Shown here in pieces: positions 57,714 to 64,000 of a stretch of DNA of 64,000 bases (positions are counted from its first letter, which is position 1; the number at the start of each line of letters is the position of its first letter). A program made the position numbers and the translations under genes. Source of the DNA: Trichocoleus sp. (lineage in GTDB: Bacteria > Cyanobacteriota > Cyanobacteriia > Elainellales > Elainellaceae); NCBI GenBank assembly GCA_036702865.1, contig DATNQD010000081.1, positions 1 through 64,000 on the forward strand. Direction: 5' to 3'. The notes below the pieces were generated by a model. The model saw only the letters and a program-made list of their open reading frames with translations. It was not told where the DNA came from and ran no database searches.

Positions 57714-57827
57714 AGACTCGCTGTGTTGGGAGGAGATAACCCGATACCTCTGGCACATCCTGCCGTCGTGGTGCAAAAACAGACCCCACTGGCTGACCTG
57801 ATGCGGAATGAACCCAAGATCGTGTGT
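57688..57827 (-). ncRNA. Candidate small RNA with CU-rich core
   Basis: On the minus strand a promoter-like pair, TTGCAG (57858-57863) and TAATAT (57834-57839), separated by 18 bases, precedes about 140 bases ending in a terminator hairpin AGCCAGC-CAATGA-GCTGGCT with TTTATTT (57687-57713). Just before the terminator lies an apparently unpaired TCTCCTCCCAACAC (57723-57736), the complement of Shine-Dalgarno sequences, and GGCA-GGATG-TGCC forms a small hairpin upstream of it. The layout recalls the cyanobacterial sRNA Yfr1, whose unpaired core is ACUCCUCACAC, but the core differs. It may instead be an smpB 3' UTR. Confidence 0.4.
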
Positions 57828-57886
57828 AAAGAAATATTACCATGATGCTTGAAACTGCTGCAATCTTTCTTTACAAACCTTGCGAA

Positions 57887-58357
57887 CTAGTTGAAGTTTT
57901 TCATTGCCCGTTGGATCTCGCGTTTTTCTTGCTTTCGCTTTAAATCTTCTCGTTTGTCATGGAGCTTTTTACCGCGAACCAGGCCCAGGCTTAGTTTCAC
58001 CCAGCCCCGCTTCATATACATCTTCAAAGGAACGAGTGTCAAGCCCTTCTGTTCAACAGACCCAATCAACTTGCGGATTTCTTGAGCATGAAGCAGTAGC
58101 TTCCGGGTACGGCGTGGATCATGGTTATAAACCTGATTGGTCGTTTCGTGAGGAGAAATATGGACATTGTGAAGCCAAACCTCACTGTTGCGAACCAGGG
58201 CATACCCGTCCCGCAGGTTAACTTTTCCTTGGCGGATCGACTTTACCTCTGTTCCCAGTAATTCAATCCCTGTTTCGTAAGTTTCTAGAATTTCATACTG
58301 ATACCGAGCTTCTCGGTTATCCGACACAATCTTAAAACCGTCACTGCTATCACTCAT
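57887..58357 (-). CDS. smpB: SsrA-binding protein
   Basis: Binds tmRNA and delivers it to stalled ribosomes in trans-translation. 156 residues, normal. Motifs: NREARYQYEILETYETGIEL, GTEVKSIRQGKVNLRDGYAL, PHETTNQVYNHDPRRTRKLL, with the basic C-terminal tail RGKKLHDKREDLKRKQEKRE that reaches into the ribosome. ATG 58357 lies nine bases behind the YciI stop, so they form one transcript. Confidence 0.97.
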   Translation of the reverse strand: MSDSSDGFKIVSDNREARYQYEILETYETGIELLGTEVKSIRQGKVNLRDGYALVRNSEVWLHNVHISPHETTNQVYNHDPRRTRKLLLHAQEIRKLIGSVEQKGLTLVPLKMYMKRGWVKLSLGLVRGKKLHDKREDLKRKQEKREIQRAMKNFN

Positions 58358-58366
58358 TTCTTCTAC

Positions 58367-58633
58367 TTACTCCACCACAATTCGCCACTCATGAAGCTGA
58401 TAGTCCACACAGCCATTTTGAATGAGTGGGTCTTGAGCAACAATGGTCTTGGCTTCTTCTAAGGTCGTTGCTTGAAAGAGCATCATGCCGCCGCCTCGTT
58501 CACCCCAGTATCCCGTTTTTGCCTGATAACCTTGAAGAATCAGGCTTTGAACGTATTCCTTATGCGCCGGAACAAACTGGTCAAAGGTAGACTTGTCAAC
58601 AATCCCTCTCTCAATTTTGACAAACCAAGGCAT
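58367..58633 (-). CDS. YciI family protein
   Basis: An 88-residue single-domain YciI protein. The typical HxxxL-type region is PAHKEYVQSLILQGYQAKTG, then GGGMMLFQATTLEEAKTIVA and DPLIQNGCVDYQLHEW. The conserved His-Asp pair of YciI is present in part (PAHKEY, QDPLIQNG). Biochemical role of the family is not known; members include dehydrochlorinase-like enzymes. Start ATG 58633; smpB follows nine bases after the stop. Confidence 0.85.
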   Translation of the reverse strand: MPWFVKIERGIVDKSTFDQFVPAHKEYVQSLILQGYQAKTGYWGERGGGMMLFQATTLEEAKTIVAQDPLIQNGCVDYQLHEWRIVVE

Positions 58634-58782
58634 GAATACACTCCAATCGATCGGAATTCTAGGATAGCTTGAATTGCTGAGGCTGGTTTGCTAAGGGGTG
58701 TTGAGAAGAATGAAGGGATGAGGTTTAAGCCGCAACTTAGAATTCCTGATTTCTGGTCTCATTGCTGAATTGACTATTTTTT

Positions 58783-60378
58783 ATGAGTAGAAGTGCTTTC
58801 ATTCGATTACTTCAGAAGGTTTATCAAATTGCTTCACTTTCAACAGCAACTCAGATGCCCGCCGCGGAAGCCGAGGCATGGCTACAGGCAAAGGTCGATC
58901 GCAGACAGTTTTTAGGCGGAATGGCATTAACCGGAGCGATCGGCGTTGTGCCTGAGTTGGGTCAGGCGGGAATTCGGGGTCATCAGAGCAAGAGTAAGGG
59001 GTTCGGTAACGATTCCAAAGTACTGATTGTGGGAGCAGGGATTGCCGGATTAACAGCAGCCTATCGGTTGCAGCAGGCAGGTGTCCCTGTAGATATCATC
59101 GAGGCAAATTCTCGTGTTGGTGGACGGCTGGTGAGTTTGTCTCGGTTGCCTGCCTATTCTGGGCTTGTGGAGTTGGGCGGTGAGTTTATTGATTCTCGCC
59201 ATACTACTGTTCGATCGCTGGCAGCTGAACTGGGTTTAGAGATGGCAGACCTCCGAGCTGCGGATGTCGGCTTAGAACCAGAAATTCTTTACTTTCAGGG
59301 GCAGAAGGTTCGTCATGAGCAGGTTGCTGAAGCATTTATTCCACTGGCTCAAAAAATTGCGATGGATTTGCAGCAGCTTGGCAGCCGAGATATCACTTAT
59401 GAAAATGCCAGCCCCCACGCAATTCAGCTCGATCAGCTTTCGTTAGCAGATTATTTAGCGGCAGCAGATGTCAGTCCGTTGATTGAACAACTTGTGCGAG
59501 TCGCATATATCACGGAATTTGGTCGGGATGCAGAATCGCAGTCTTGCCTGAATATGCTCTTTTTGATCGGCGCGGAGGTGGGTCAGTGGAGCACCTATGG
59601 TTTGAGTGATGAACGATGGCATGTGATCGGCGGGAATGATCAGATTCCCAAACGGCTTGCCGGATGCCTCAACAGCGCTATTGAAACCGAAACTGTGCTG
59701 GAGTCGATCCGCATGACCCCCGGAGGTAGATACCAGGTGAGCCTTCGGCAAAATGCCACTGCTCAAGAGCGCATCTACGATCGAGTCTTGCTTACTGTGC
59801 CGTTTAGCGTATTACGGCAGATAAACCTGGCGATCGAGATGCCACCTTTACAGCGATCGGCGATCGAGCATCTAGGCTATGGCACTGGCACAAAACTGAC
59901 TTTTCCCTTAAAAGAACGGATTTGGCGAACGCGCTACGGTAGCACAATTAGTATTTACACTGATAGAGCGTTTCAAAATACCTGGGAGAGTGCTCGTTAT
60001 TCGCCTGGGACAGGTGGATGGGTTACAGATTTACGGGGCGGTCAGGCAGGGTTAGCCCTGGGTAGCGGCAGTACCGAGAAGCAGGCAGAGGGCTTGCTCC
60101 AGGACTTAGACGCCATCTTTCCAGGGATTCATCAAGTAGAGCGTGGGTCGGCTGTTCGAGCAGTCTGGGCTAGGGAACCTTATGCGCTCGGTACATATTC
60201 CTGTTATCTACCGGGACAGTGGACGAAGTTTAGAGGAGTGGAGGGCAATCGAGTTGGCAATCTGTGGTTTGCTGGCGAACATTGTTCACTCAGTTCTCAG
60301 GGCTTTATGAACGGAGCCTGTGAAACTGCGGAAGCTGCGGCACGAAGTATTTTGCAAGATTTAGGGGTGAGGGTGTAA
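58783..60378 (+). CDS. Tat-exported flavin amine oxidase/L-amino acid oxidase-like protein
   Basis: A 531-residue FAD enzyme. After about 45 residues comes a twin-arginine motif (DRRQFLGGMALTGAIG), suggesting Tat export with cofactor bound. Then the FAD-binding Rossmann fold VLIVGAGIAGLTAAYRL, the ADP-ribose segment VDIIEANSRVGGRL, and the C-terminal FAD signature NLWFAGEHCSLSSQGFMNGA. This is the monoamine/L-amino acid oxidase family. The long N-terminus before the Tat motif is unusual but seen in some cyanobacterial members. Substrate is unknown. Start ATG 58783. Confidence 0.9.
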   Translation: MSRSAFIRLLQKVYQIASLSTATQMPAAEAEAWLQAKVDRRQFLGGMALTGAIGVVPELGQAGIRGHQSKSKGFGNDSKVLIVGAGIAGLTAAYRLQQAGVPVDIIEANSRVGGRLVSLSRLPAYSGLVELGGEFIDSRHTTVRSLAAELGLEMADLRAADVGLEPEILYFQGQKVRHEQVAEAFIPLAQKIAMDLQQLGSRDITYENASPHAIQLDQLSLADYLAAADVSPLIEQLVRVAYITEFGRDAESQSCLNMLFLIGAEVGQWSTYGLSDERWHVIGGNDQIPKRLAGCLNSAIETETVLESIRMTPGGRYQVSLRQNATAQERIYDRVLLTVPFSVLRQINLAIEMPPLQRSAIEHLGYGTGTKLTFPLKERIWRTRYGSTISIYTDRAFQNTWESARYSPGTGGWVTDLRGGQAGLALGSGSTEKQAEGLLQDLDAIFPGIHQVERGSAVRAVWAREPYALGTYSCYLPGQWTKFRGVEGNRVGNLWFAGEHCSLSSQGFMNGACETAEAAARSILQDLGVRV

Positions 60379-60445
60379 TTTTCGCATGGGTGCTGTCGCC
60401 TCAAATGGAGCGAGGGACGACAGCCGCTCAGCAAGAATTGCTATC

Positions 60446-60471
60446 AAAAATGAGCATATAAAGATATGCTC
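60446..60471 (-). terminator. Intrinsic terminator after tRNA-Lys
   Basis: Eight-pair perfect hairpin GAGCATAT-CTTT-ATATGCTC (minus strand) followed by ATTTTTG. It is 47 bases beyond the tRNA 3' end. On the plus strand the same hairpin follows the amine oxidase gene, so it may serve both. Confidence 0.7.
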
Positions 60472-60517
60472 GCAATTTCTCAATTAAATAAAGTTAGGTT
60501 GCCTTTTACTGACTTTA

Positions 60518-60589
60518 TGGGTCGCCTGGGATTCGAACCCAGGACCAATCGGTTAAAAGCCGAGTGCTCTACCGCTGAGCTAGCGACCC
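60518..60589 (-). tRNA. tRNA-Lys (anticodon TTT)
   Basis: The minus strand reads GGGTCGC at the 5' acceptor end, GCGACCC at the 3' end and a discriminator A. The D-arm (GCTC AGCGGTA GAGC), anticodon loop CTTTTAA with anticodon TTT, and T-arm (CTGGG TTCGAAT CCCAG) are complete. CCA is not encoded. The first anticodon-stem pair is C-T mismatched. Confidence 0.97.
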
Positions 60590-60691
60590 GTTTTTTGTGT
60601 GCTGCACACAGTTTCTTAATTTAACAAGGACTGGGGCAATCTGCAACTCTTTTCTAAAATTTATTTAGAGCCGCAAACTTTTTCGTCCCCC

Positions 60692-61612
60692 TTAGTTGTG
60701 ATGATTCGTGGTGTGGCGCACGATCGCTCCTGCCCACTGCAGCTTTTCGCGTAAGGTTTGATAGTAAGAATAGTTTTCGCGCAGGATGATAAACTCAGCC
60801 GGACGGTCTGCCATCCGAATATCGACCCGCTGACCCGGCCAGATGGGAGTTGCTAAGACACCATCCATCCAGAGCTTTGTGTTGAGATCGCGATCGGCAA
60901 GGGGCCAAATGCTGACCACCGAACCAGGAGGCAAAACGATCGTGCGGCTAGACAAGCTCAAAGGACAGATGGGCGTAATGATCATCGCTTCCATCCCAGG
61001 ATGGACAATGGGGCCACCTGCTGCAACGGTATAACAGGTTGAGCCTGTGGGGGTGGAGACAAGCAGCCCATCTCCCTGATACTGGTCAACAATTGCCCCG
61101 TCGATCTCGACTTCCAAAAAAGAAGTGATCATGCGGTCGGCAGAGGCAGGCTTGACGCACATCTCATTCAGCGCCAAGTATCGATCGCTCATTGGTTCCA
61201 GGTTAGTGCGATCGCCTTCAAAGGTCATTGCTTGCAGCATCATCCGCCGCTGTACTGCAAACCGATCCTCAAGTAACCGCTCCCAAAGGAGAGCAGAATC
61301 TTGAAGCTCATCAGCAGATTCTGTCAAAAACCCCAGATGCCCCCCAACATTGATTGCCAAAATGGGGATACCTTCTGGGGCAAGATGTCGAGCAGCAGCC
61401 AGGGCAGTGCCATCACCGCCAAGAACGACAGCTAGGTCGATCGGTTGCTGTACAGATGCCAGAAAAACTGGATAGGGGTTATCCTTCGGACCACTGGGTC
61501 CAATTAAGACGCGACATTGATGAGCTTCTAACTGCTTCGCACACTTCTCTGCCCAGCGTTGACTTAGGGGATCCCCCGCTTTATATGCGACGATAACTTG
61601 CTGTAACTGCAA
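60692..61612 (-). CDS. nadK: NAD kinase
   Basis: Phosphorylates NAD to NADP. 306 residues. Motifs: VVLGGDGTALAAARHL (the GGDGT motif), NVGGHLGFLTE, ALNEMCVKPAS and the glycine-rich STPTGSTCYTVAAGGPIVHP. The start is TTG at 61612 (MQLQQVIVAYKAG). It lies 21 bases behind ndhE and probably belongs to the ndh operon transcript; cyanobacteria carry two NAD kinases and this is the type with the KAGDP N-terminus. Confidence 0.95.
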   Translation of the reverse strand: MQLQQVIVAYKAGDPLSQRWAEKCAKQLEAHQCRVLIGPSGPKDNPYPVFLASVQQPIDLAVVLGGDGTALAAARHLAPEGIPILAINVGGHLGFLTESADELQDSALLWERLLEDRFAVQRRMMLQAMTFEGDRTNLEPMSDRYLALNEMCVKPASADRMITSFLEVEIDGAIVDQYQGDGLLVSTPTGSTCYTVAAGGPIVHPGMEAMIITPICPLSLSSRTIVLPPGSVVSIWPLADRDLNTKLWMDGVLATPIWPGQRVDIRMADRPAEFIILRENYSYYQTLREKLQWAGAIVRHTTNHHN

Positions 61613-61633
61613 TCCTTTACCGCTACCTATGCA

Positions 61634-61939
61634 TTACCACTTCAGCAAATTGAATTGCTCCATATCTACTGTATCGCGGTTGCGGTAGATGGAAAGCACG
61701 ATCGCCAAACCAACAGCAGCTTCAGCGGCAGCAATGGTAATGACAAACACAGTAAAGACCTGTCCCCGAATTGTCTGAGGGTCGAGGTAGTTAGAAAACG
61801 CCATCAGGTTGAGGTTCACGGCGTTGAGTAAAAGTTCGATCGACATCAACACGCGAATGGCATTGCGGCTGGTCACTAAACCATAAATGCCAATACAAAA
61901 CAGCGCCGCAGCAAGAAGGAGAAAGTATTGAAGTTGCAT
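61634..61939 (-). CDS. ndhE: NAD(P)H-quinone oxidoreductase subunit 4L
   Basis: Small polytopic membrane subunit of NDH-1, equivalent to NuoK. 101 residues with three hydrophobic helices ([36 protein letters not shown], and [20 protein letters not shown]) and the conserved Glu in the second and third helices. Fourth in the ndhA-I-G-E order. The 120-base gap to ndhG carries repeat-like DNA. Confidence 0.96.
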   Translation of the reverse strand: MQLQYFLLLAAALFCIGIYGLVTSRNAIRVLMSIELLLNAVNLNLMAFSNYLDPQTIRGQVFTVFVITIAAAEAAVGLAIVLSIYRNRDTVDMEQFNLLKW

Positions 61940-62059
61940 ATTTAGGAAGTAGGTGATGGGGGGGTAGGGAGTAGGGTCAGAGGATAAATTTCAGGGGGAA
62001 GGCTGTCCTCCGCGTCTCTGCGTTCTTTCCTTCGTCCCGATATCCTTCATCCCTCCACT

Positions 62060-62662
62060 CTATTTTTTACTGCCAGGGATCAGCTCACGAGGACGCTCCG
62101 GTAGCGTCAGGGCATCTGACTGGATCTGGTTTTGAGCTAGTTCATCGGGCAGGAAGTCACGGCGAGCCAGCACGATCGCCCCAATCATTGCCATCAGCAG
62201 CAGTACGGAAGCGAGTTCAAAAGGCAGCAGGAAATCGGTAAAGAAGTGTTTGCCAATCACAACGATCGCCTGATCACCTGCGGGCATCGCAGCAGAAATT
62301 GCCCAGGGAGTCGCCAGAATCATTGCACCAAGCAGCGCAAACAAACCCAAACAAACAGCAGCCGTTGTAACTTTACCCAGCCAAGCATTTTTGACCGGAA
62401 CGAAGTCTTGCCGCTTATTGACCAGCATGATCCCAAACAGAATCAAGACGTTGACGGCTCCAACGTAAATCAGCACTTGAGCAGCAGCTACAAATCCGGC
62501 ATTCAACAGGATATAAAGCCCAGCAATACTGATAAACACTAAGCCCAACAGAAAGGCAGAGTAAACAATATTTTGAAGCAGGACAACACCCAGGGCTGCC
62601 CCAATCATGAGCGCGACTAATATCCCAAAAGAAACGAGTTGAACCCCATCTGCAAGCGTCAC
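62060..62662 (-). CDS. ndhG: NAD(P)H-quinone oxidoreductase subunit 6
   Basis: Polytopic subunit of NDH-1, equivalent to NuoJ, 200 residues with five hydrophobic segments. Motifs: SAFLLGLVFISIAGLYILL, AAQVLIYVGAVNVLILFGIM and FELASVLLLMAMIGAIVLA. The start is GTG at 62662 with GGGAGG upstream. Third in ndhA-I-G-E. Confidence 0.95.
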   Translation of the reverse strand: MTLADGVQLVSFGILVALMIGAALGVVLLQNIVYSAFLLGLVFISIAGLYILLNAGFVAAAQVLIYVGAVNVLILFGIMLVNKRQDFVPVKNAWLGKVTTAAVCLGLFALLGAMILATPWAISAAMPAGDQAIVVIGKHFFTDFLLPFELASVLLLMAMIGAIVLARRDFLPDELAQNQIQSDALTLPERPRELIPGSKK

Positions 62663-62776
62663 GTTATCAGCCTCCCAGTATCACGGTTAGTCTAAAGGTA
62701 CGAAATGAGATACGCAATTATAGAAGCCAGGGGAGCGAGAAGCCTTCATTTTGTCTGGCTTATTCTCCCCAATTGT

Positions 62777-63364
62777 CTACTTTGCTTCGGTTTCTTCCAG
62801 AATTTCGGCGGGTAATTTTCCAGCACGACGGGAGTTCTCTGGAAGTCCATGAGGGTCAACAACGCCTTTGGGCAGGTAAGCCAATTCGCGCAGCGGCGTC
62901 ACCATCGGGTCTTCGCTGATGTTAAACGGCAAGCGACCAAGTGCCACGTTGTCAAAGTTGAGTTCGTGACGATCGTAGGTGCAGAGTTCATACTCTTCGG
63001 TCATCGAGAGGCAGTTGGTGGGGCAATATTCAACGCAGTTGCCGCAGAAAATACAAACCCCAAAGTCAATACTGTAGTGGTTCAGCTTTTTCTTCTTGGT
63101 TTCTTTGTTGAACTCCCAATCCACCACGGGCAGGTTAATGGGACAAACGCGAACGCAAACTTCACAGGAAATGCACTTATCAAACTCAAAGTGAATCCGT
63201 CCCCGAAATCGTTCGGAGGGAATCAGCTTTTCGTAGGGGTATTGCACAGTAATAGGACGGCGCTGCATGTGGTCGAAGGTAACAGACAAACCCTGACCAA
63301 TATACTTTGCTGCCTGGACTGCTTCCTTGGTGTAGTCGCTTACTTGCTTAAGAAACTTCAGCAT
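62777..63364 (-). CDS. ndhI: NAD(P)H-quinone oxidoreductase subunit I
   Basis: Iron-sulfur subunit of NDH-1, equivalent to NuoI, 195 residues from ATG 63364 ([16 protein letters not shown]). Two [4Fe-4S] ferredoxin motifs: [12 protein letters not shown] and [12 protein letters not shown], both complete. It carries electrons to the N2 cluster region. The frame can be read further to 63445 but that adds unlike residues. Confidence 0.97.
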   Translation of the reverse strand: MLKFLKQVSDYTKEAVQAAKYIGQGLSVTFDHMQRRPITVQYPYEKLIPSERFRGRIHFEFDKCISCEVCVRVCPINLPVVDWEFNKETKKKKLNHYSIDFGVCIFCGNCVEYCPTNCLSMTEEYELCTYDRHELNFDNVALGRLPFNISEDPMVTPLRELAYLPKGVVDPHGLPENSRRAGKLPAEILEETEAK

Positions 63365-63476
63365 AATTTTCGGCTCTGAGTTTCGAGAATGAATTCTAAG
63401 TTCTATGGTTTGTGTCAGCCCTGAGCCAGCAATCACGCGACGCAAGCTGACACTTTAGAGACAGGCGATCTGGCAC

Positions 63477-64000
63477 CTACCCACCAAACGCCATTGGAAA
63501 GGCAAGCTTTAAGCCAGCGGTTAGCAGTAGGTTCACCAAACCGATCGGCAGAAGGAACTTCCAACCCAGGTCGAGCAGTTGGTCAATTCGGACGCGAGGC
63601 ACTGTCCAGCGCAGGAGGATTGCCAGGAAAACGAGCAGATATGCCTTGAAGACCGTCATCACAATTCCCAGCGCTCCGGTTAGCACTTGTAGCCAAGGCG
63701 TTGCTTCACTCACTCCAATCCAGTCAGCGATGACATGAACCGGAATAATGAATTCCCAACCACCCAGATAAAGGACGGCAAACAGCAGCGCCGAGAGAAC
63801 TAGGTTGACATAGGAGCCAAGGTAGAAGAGACCAAACTTAATGCCTGCGTACTCGGTTTGGTAGCCTGCAACCAGTTCTTCTTCTGCTTCGGGCAAGTCA
63901 AACGGCAAGCGCTCACATTCTGCCAGAGCAGCGATCCAAAAAATCAAAAAGCCGATTGGCTGTCGCCAAATATTCCAGCCCAAGATCCCATAGCCTGCCT
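63477..64000 (-). CDS. ndhA: NAD(P)H-quinone oxidoreductase subunit 1 (partial)
   Basis: C-terminal part of NdhA (NuoH-like), the membrane subunit next to the quinone site. Visible: [56 protein letters not shown] and [22 protein letters not shown]. The 5' half lies beyond the right edge. It leads the ndhA-I-G-E cluster, the standard cyanobacterial order. Confidence 0.96.
   Translation of the reverse strand, partial: AGYGILGWNIWRQPIGFLIFWIAALAECERLPFDLPEAEEELVAGYQTEYAGIKFGLFYLGSYVNLVLSALLFAVLYLGGWEFIIPVHVIADWIGVSEATPWLQVLTGALGIVMTVFKAYLLVFLAILLRWTVPRVRIDQLLDLGWKFLLPIGLVNLLLTAGLKLAFPMAFGG

Larger units (their letters stand above)
57252..57886. other. Long spacer between smpB and the RRM gene
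   Basis: AT-rich near the RRM gene, which probably reflects a long mRNA leader, and more complex near smpB, where the candidate small RNA at 57688-57827 lies. No protein-coding frame is credible. Confidence 0.5.

Noticed and set aside
57721-57860. tmRNA, SRP RNA or 6S RNA next to smpB.
   Set aside because: The tag-peptide and tRNA-like ends of tmRNA, the SRP tetraloop motif and the closing stem of 6S RNA are all missing; only a generic sRNA call is kept.

Overview
This 64 kb window is chromosomal DNA from a cyanobacterium. Direct markers are the ndhA-ndhI-ndhG-ndhE genes and ndhM of the photosynthetic NDH-1 complex, an Rre1/Ycf29-type regulator, a PatD-like protein, Slr1339-family and HpsJ-family proteins, several families known mainly from cyanobacteria (DUF760, DUF3531), and a very high density of CGATCG/GCGATCGC (HIP1-like) words. 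Base composition is near 50 % G+C and neighbouring genes rarely share a function; both fit a filamentous Leptolyngbya-like lineage, but I cannot fix the genus from sequence alone.

Layout. 0.1-8.5 kb: UvrD-like helicase, VWA protein, Slr1339-family protein, an exported protein, mutY, a DUF760 protein, a small protein, a decayed solute-binding-protein fragment and cysS. 8.7-20.1 kb: CobW-type GTPase with a His-rich loop, dtd, a HAD phosphatase, mreB/mreC/mreD, ssb, a Nudix enzyme, a DUF3531 protein, pyrD and a large multi-GAF protein with a degenerate kinase end. 20.3-33.8 kb: sugar transferase, GHL10-type exported protein, HpsJ-like membrane protein, the bifunctional (p)ppGpp enzyme, patD-like, pyrE, a conserved unknown, a fructosamine-kinase-like gene, an M16 peptidase, a ParA-like ATPase with a disordered partner (possible McdA/McdB) and an alpha/beta hydrolase. 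34.0-47.7 kb: purA, rplY, an APH/P-loop kinase fusion, two glycosyltransferases, a universal stress protein divergent from pgk, a Cys-rich small protein, rbgA, a DUF4230 protein, ndhM, a DUF4350/DUF4129 pair and the Rre1-like regulator. 48.0-60.4 kb: [2Fe-2S] thioredoxin-like protein, tgt, a conserved unknown, cobS, a tandem-domain queD, a methyltransferase, a hybrid sensor kinase with a pseudo-receiver, an RRM protein, smpB, a YciI protein and a Tat-exported amine oxidase. 60.5-64 kb: tRNA-Lys, nadK and the ndh operon; ndhA is cut by the right edge.

Most content is ordinary housekeeping. The items most worth a second look are: a possible small RNA between smpB and the RRM gene, with its own promoter, an anti-Shine-Dalgarno-like CU-rich core and a terminator; the ParA/coiled-coil pair whose architecture matches the carboxysome-positioning McdAB type; a frameshifted solute-binding-protein relic behind cysS; two sensor proteins with lost catalytic residues; and low-complexity G-rich repeats that lie in spacers and appear to have entered coding sequence (helicase, pyrD, and the ends of two proteins). 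Several structured intergenic inverted repeats are also recorded.
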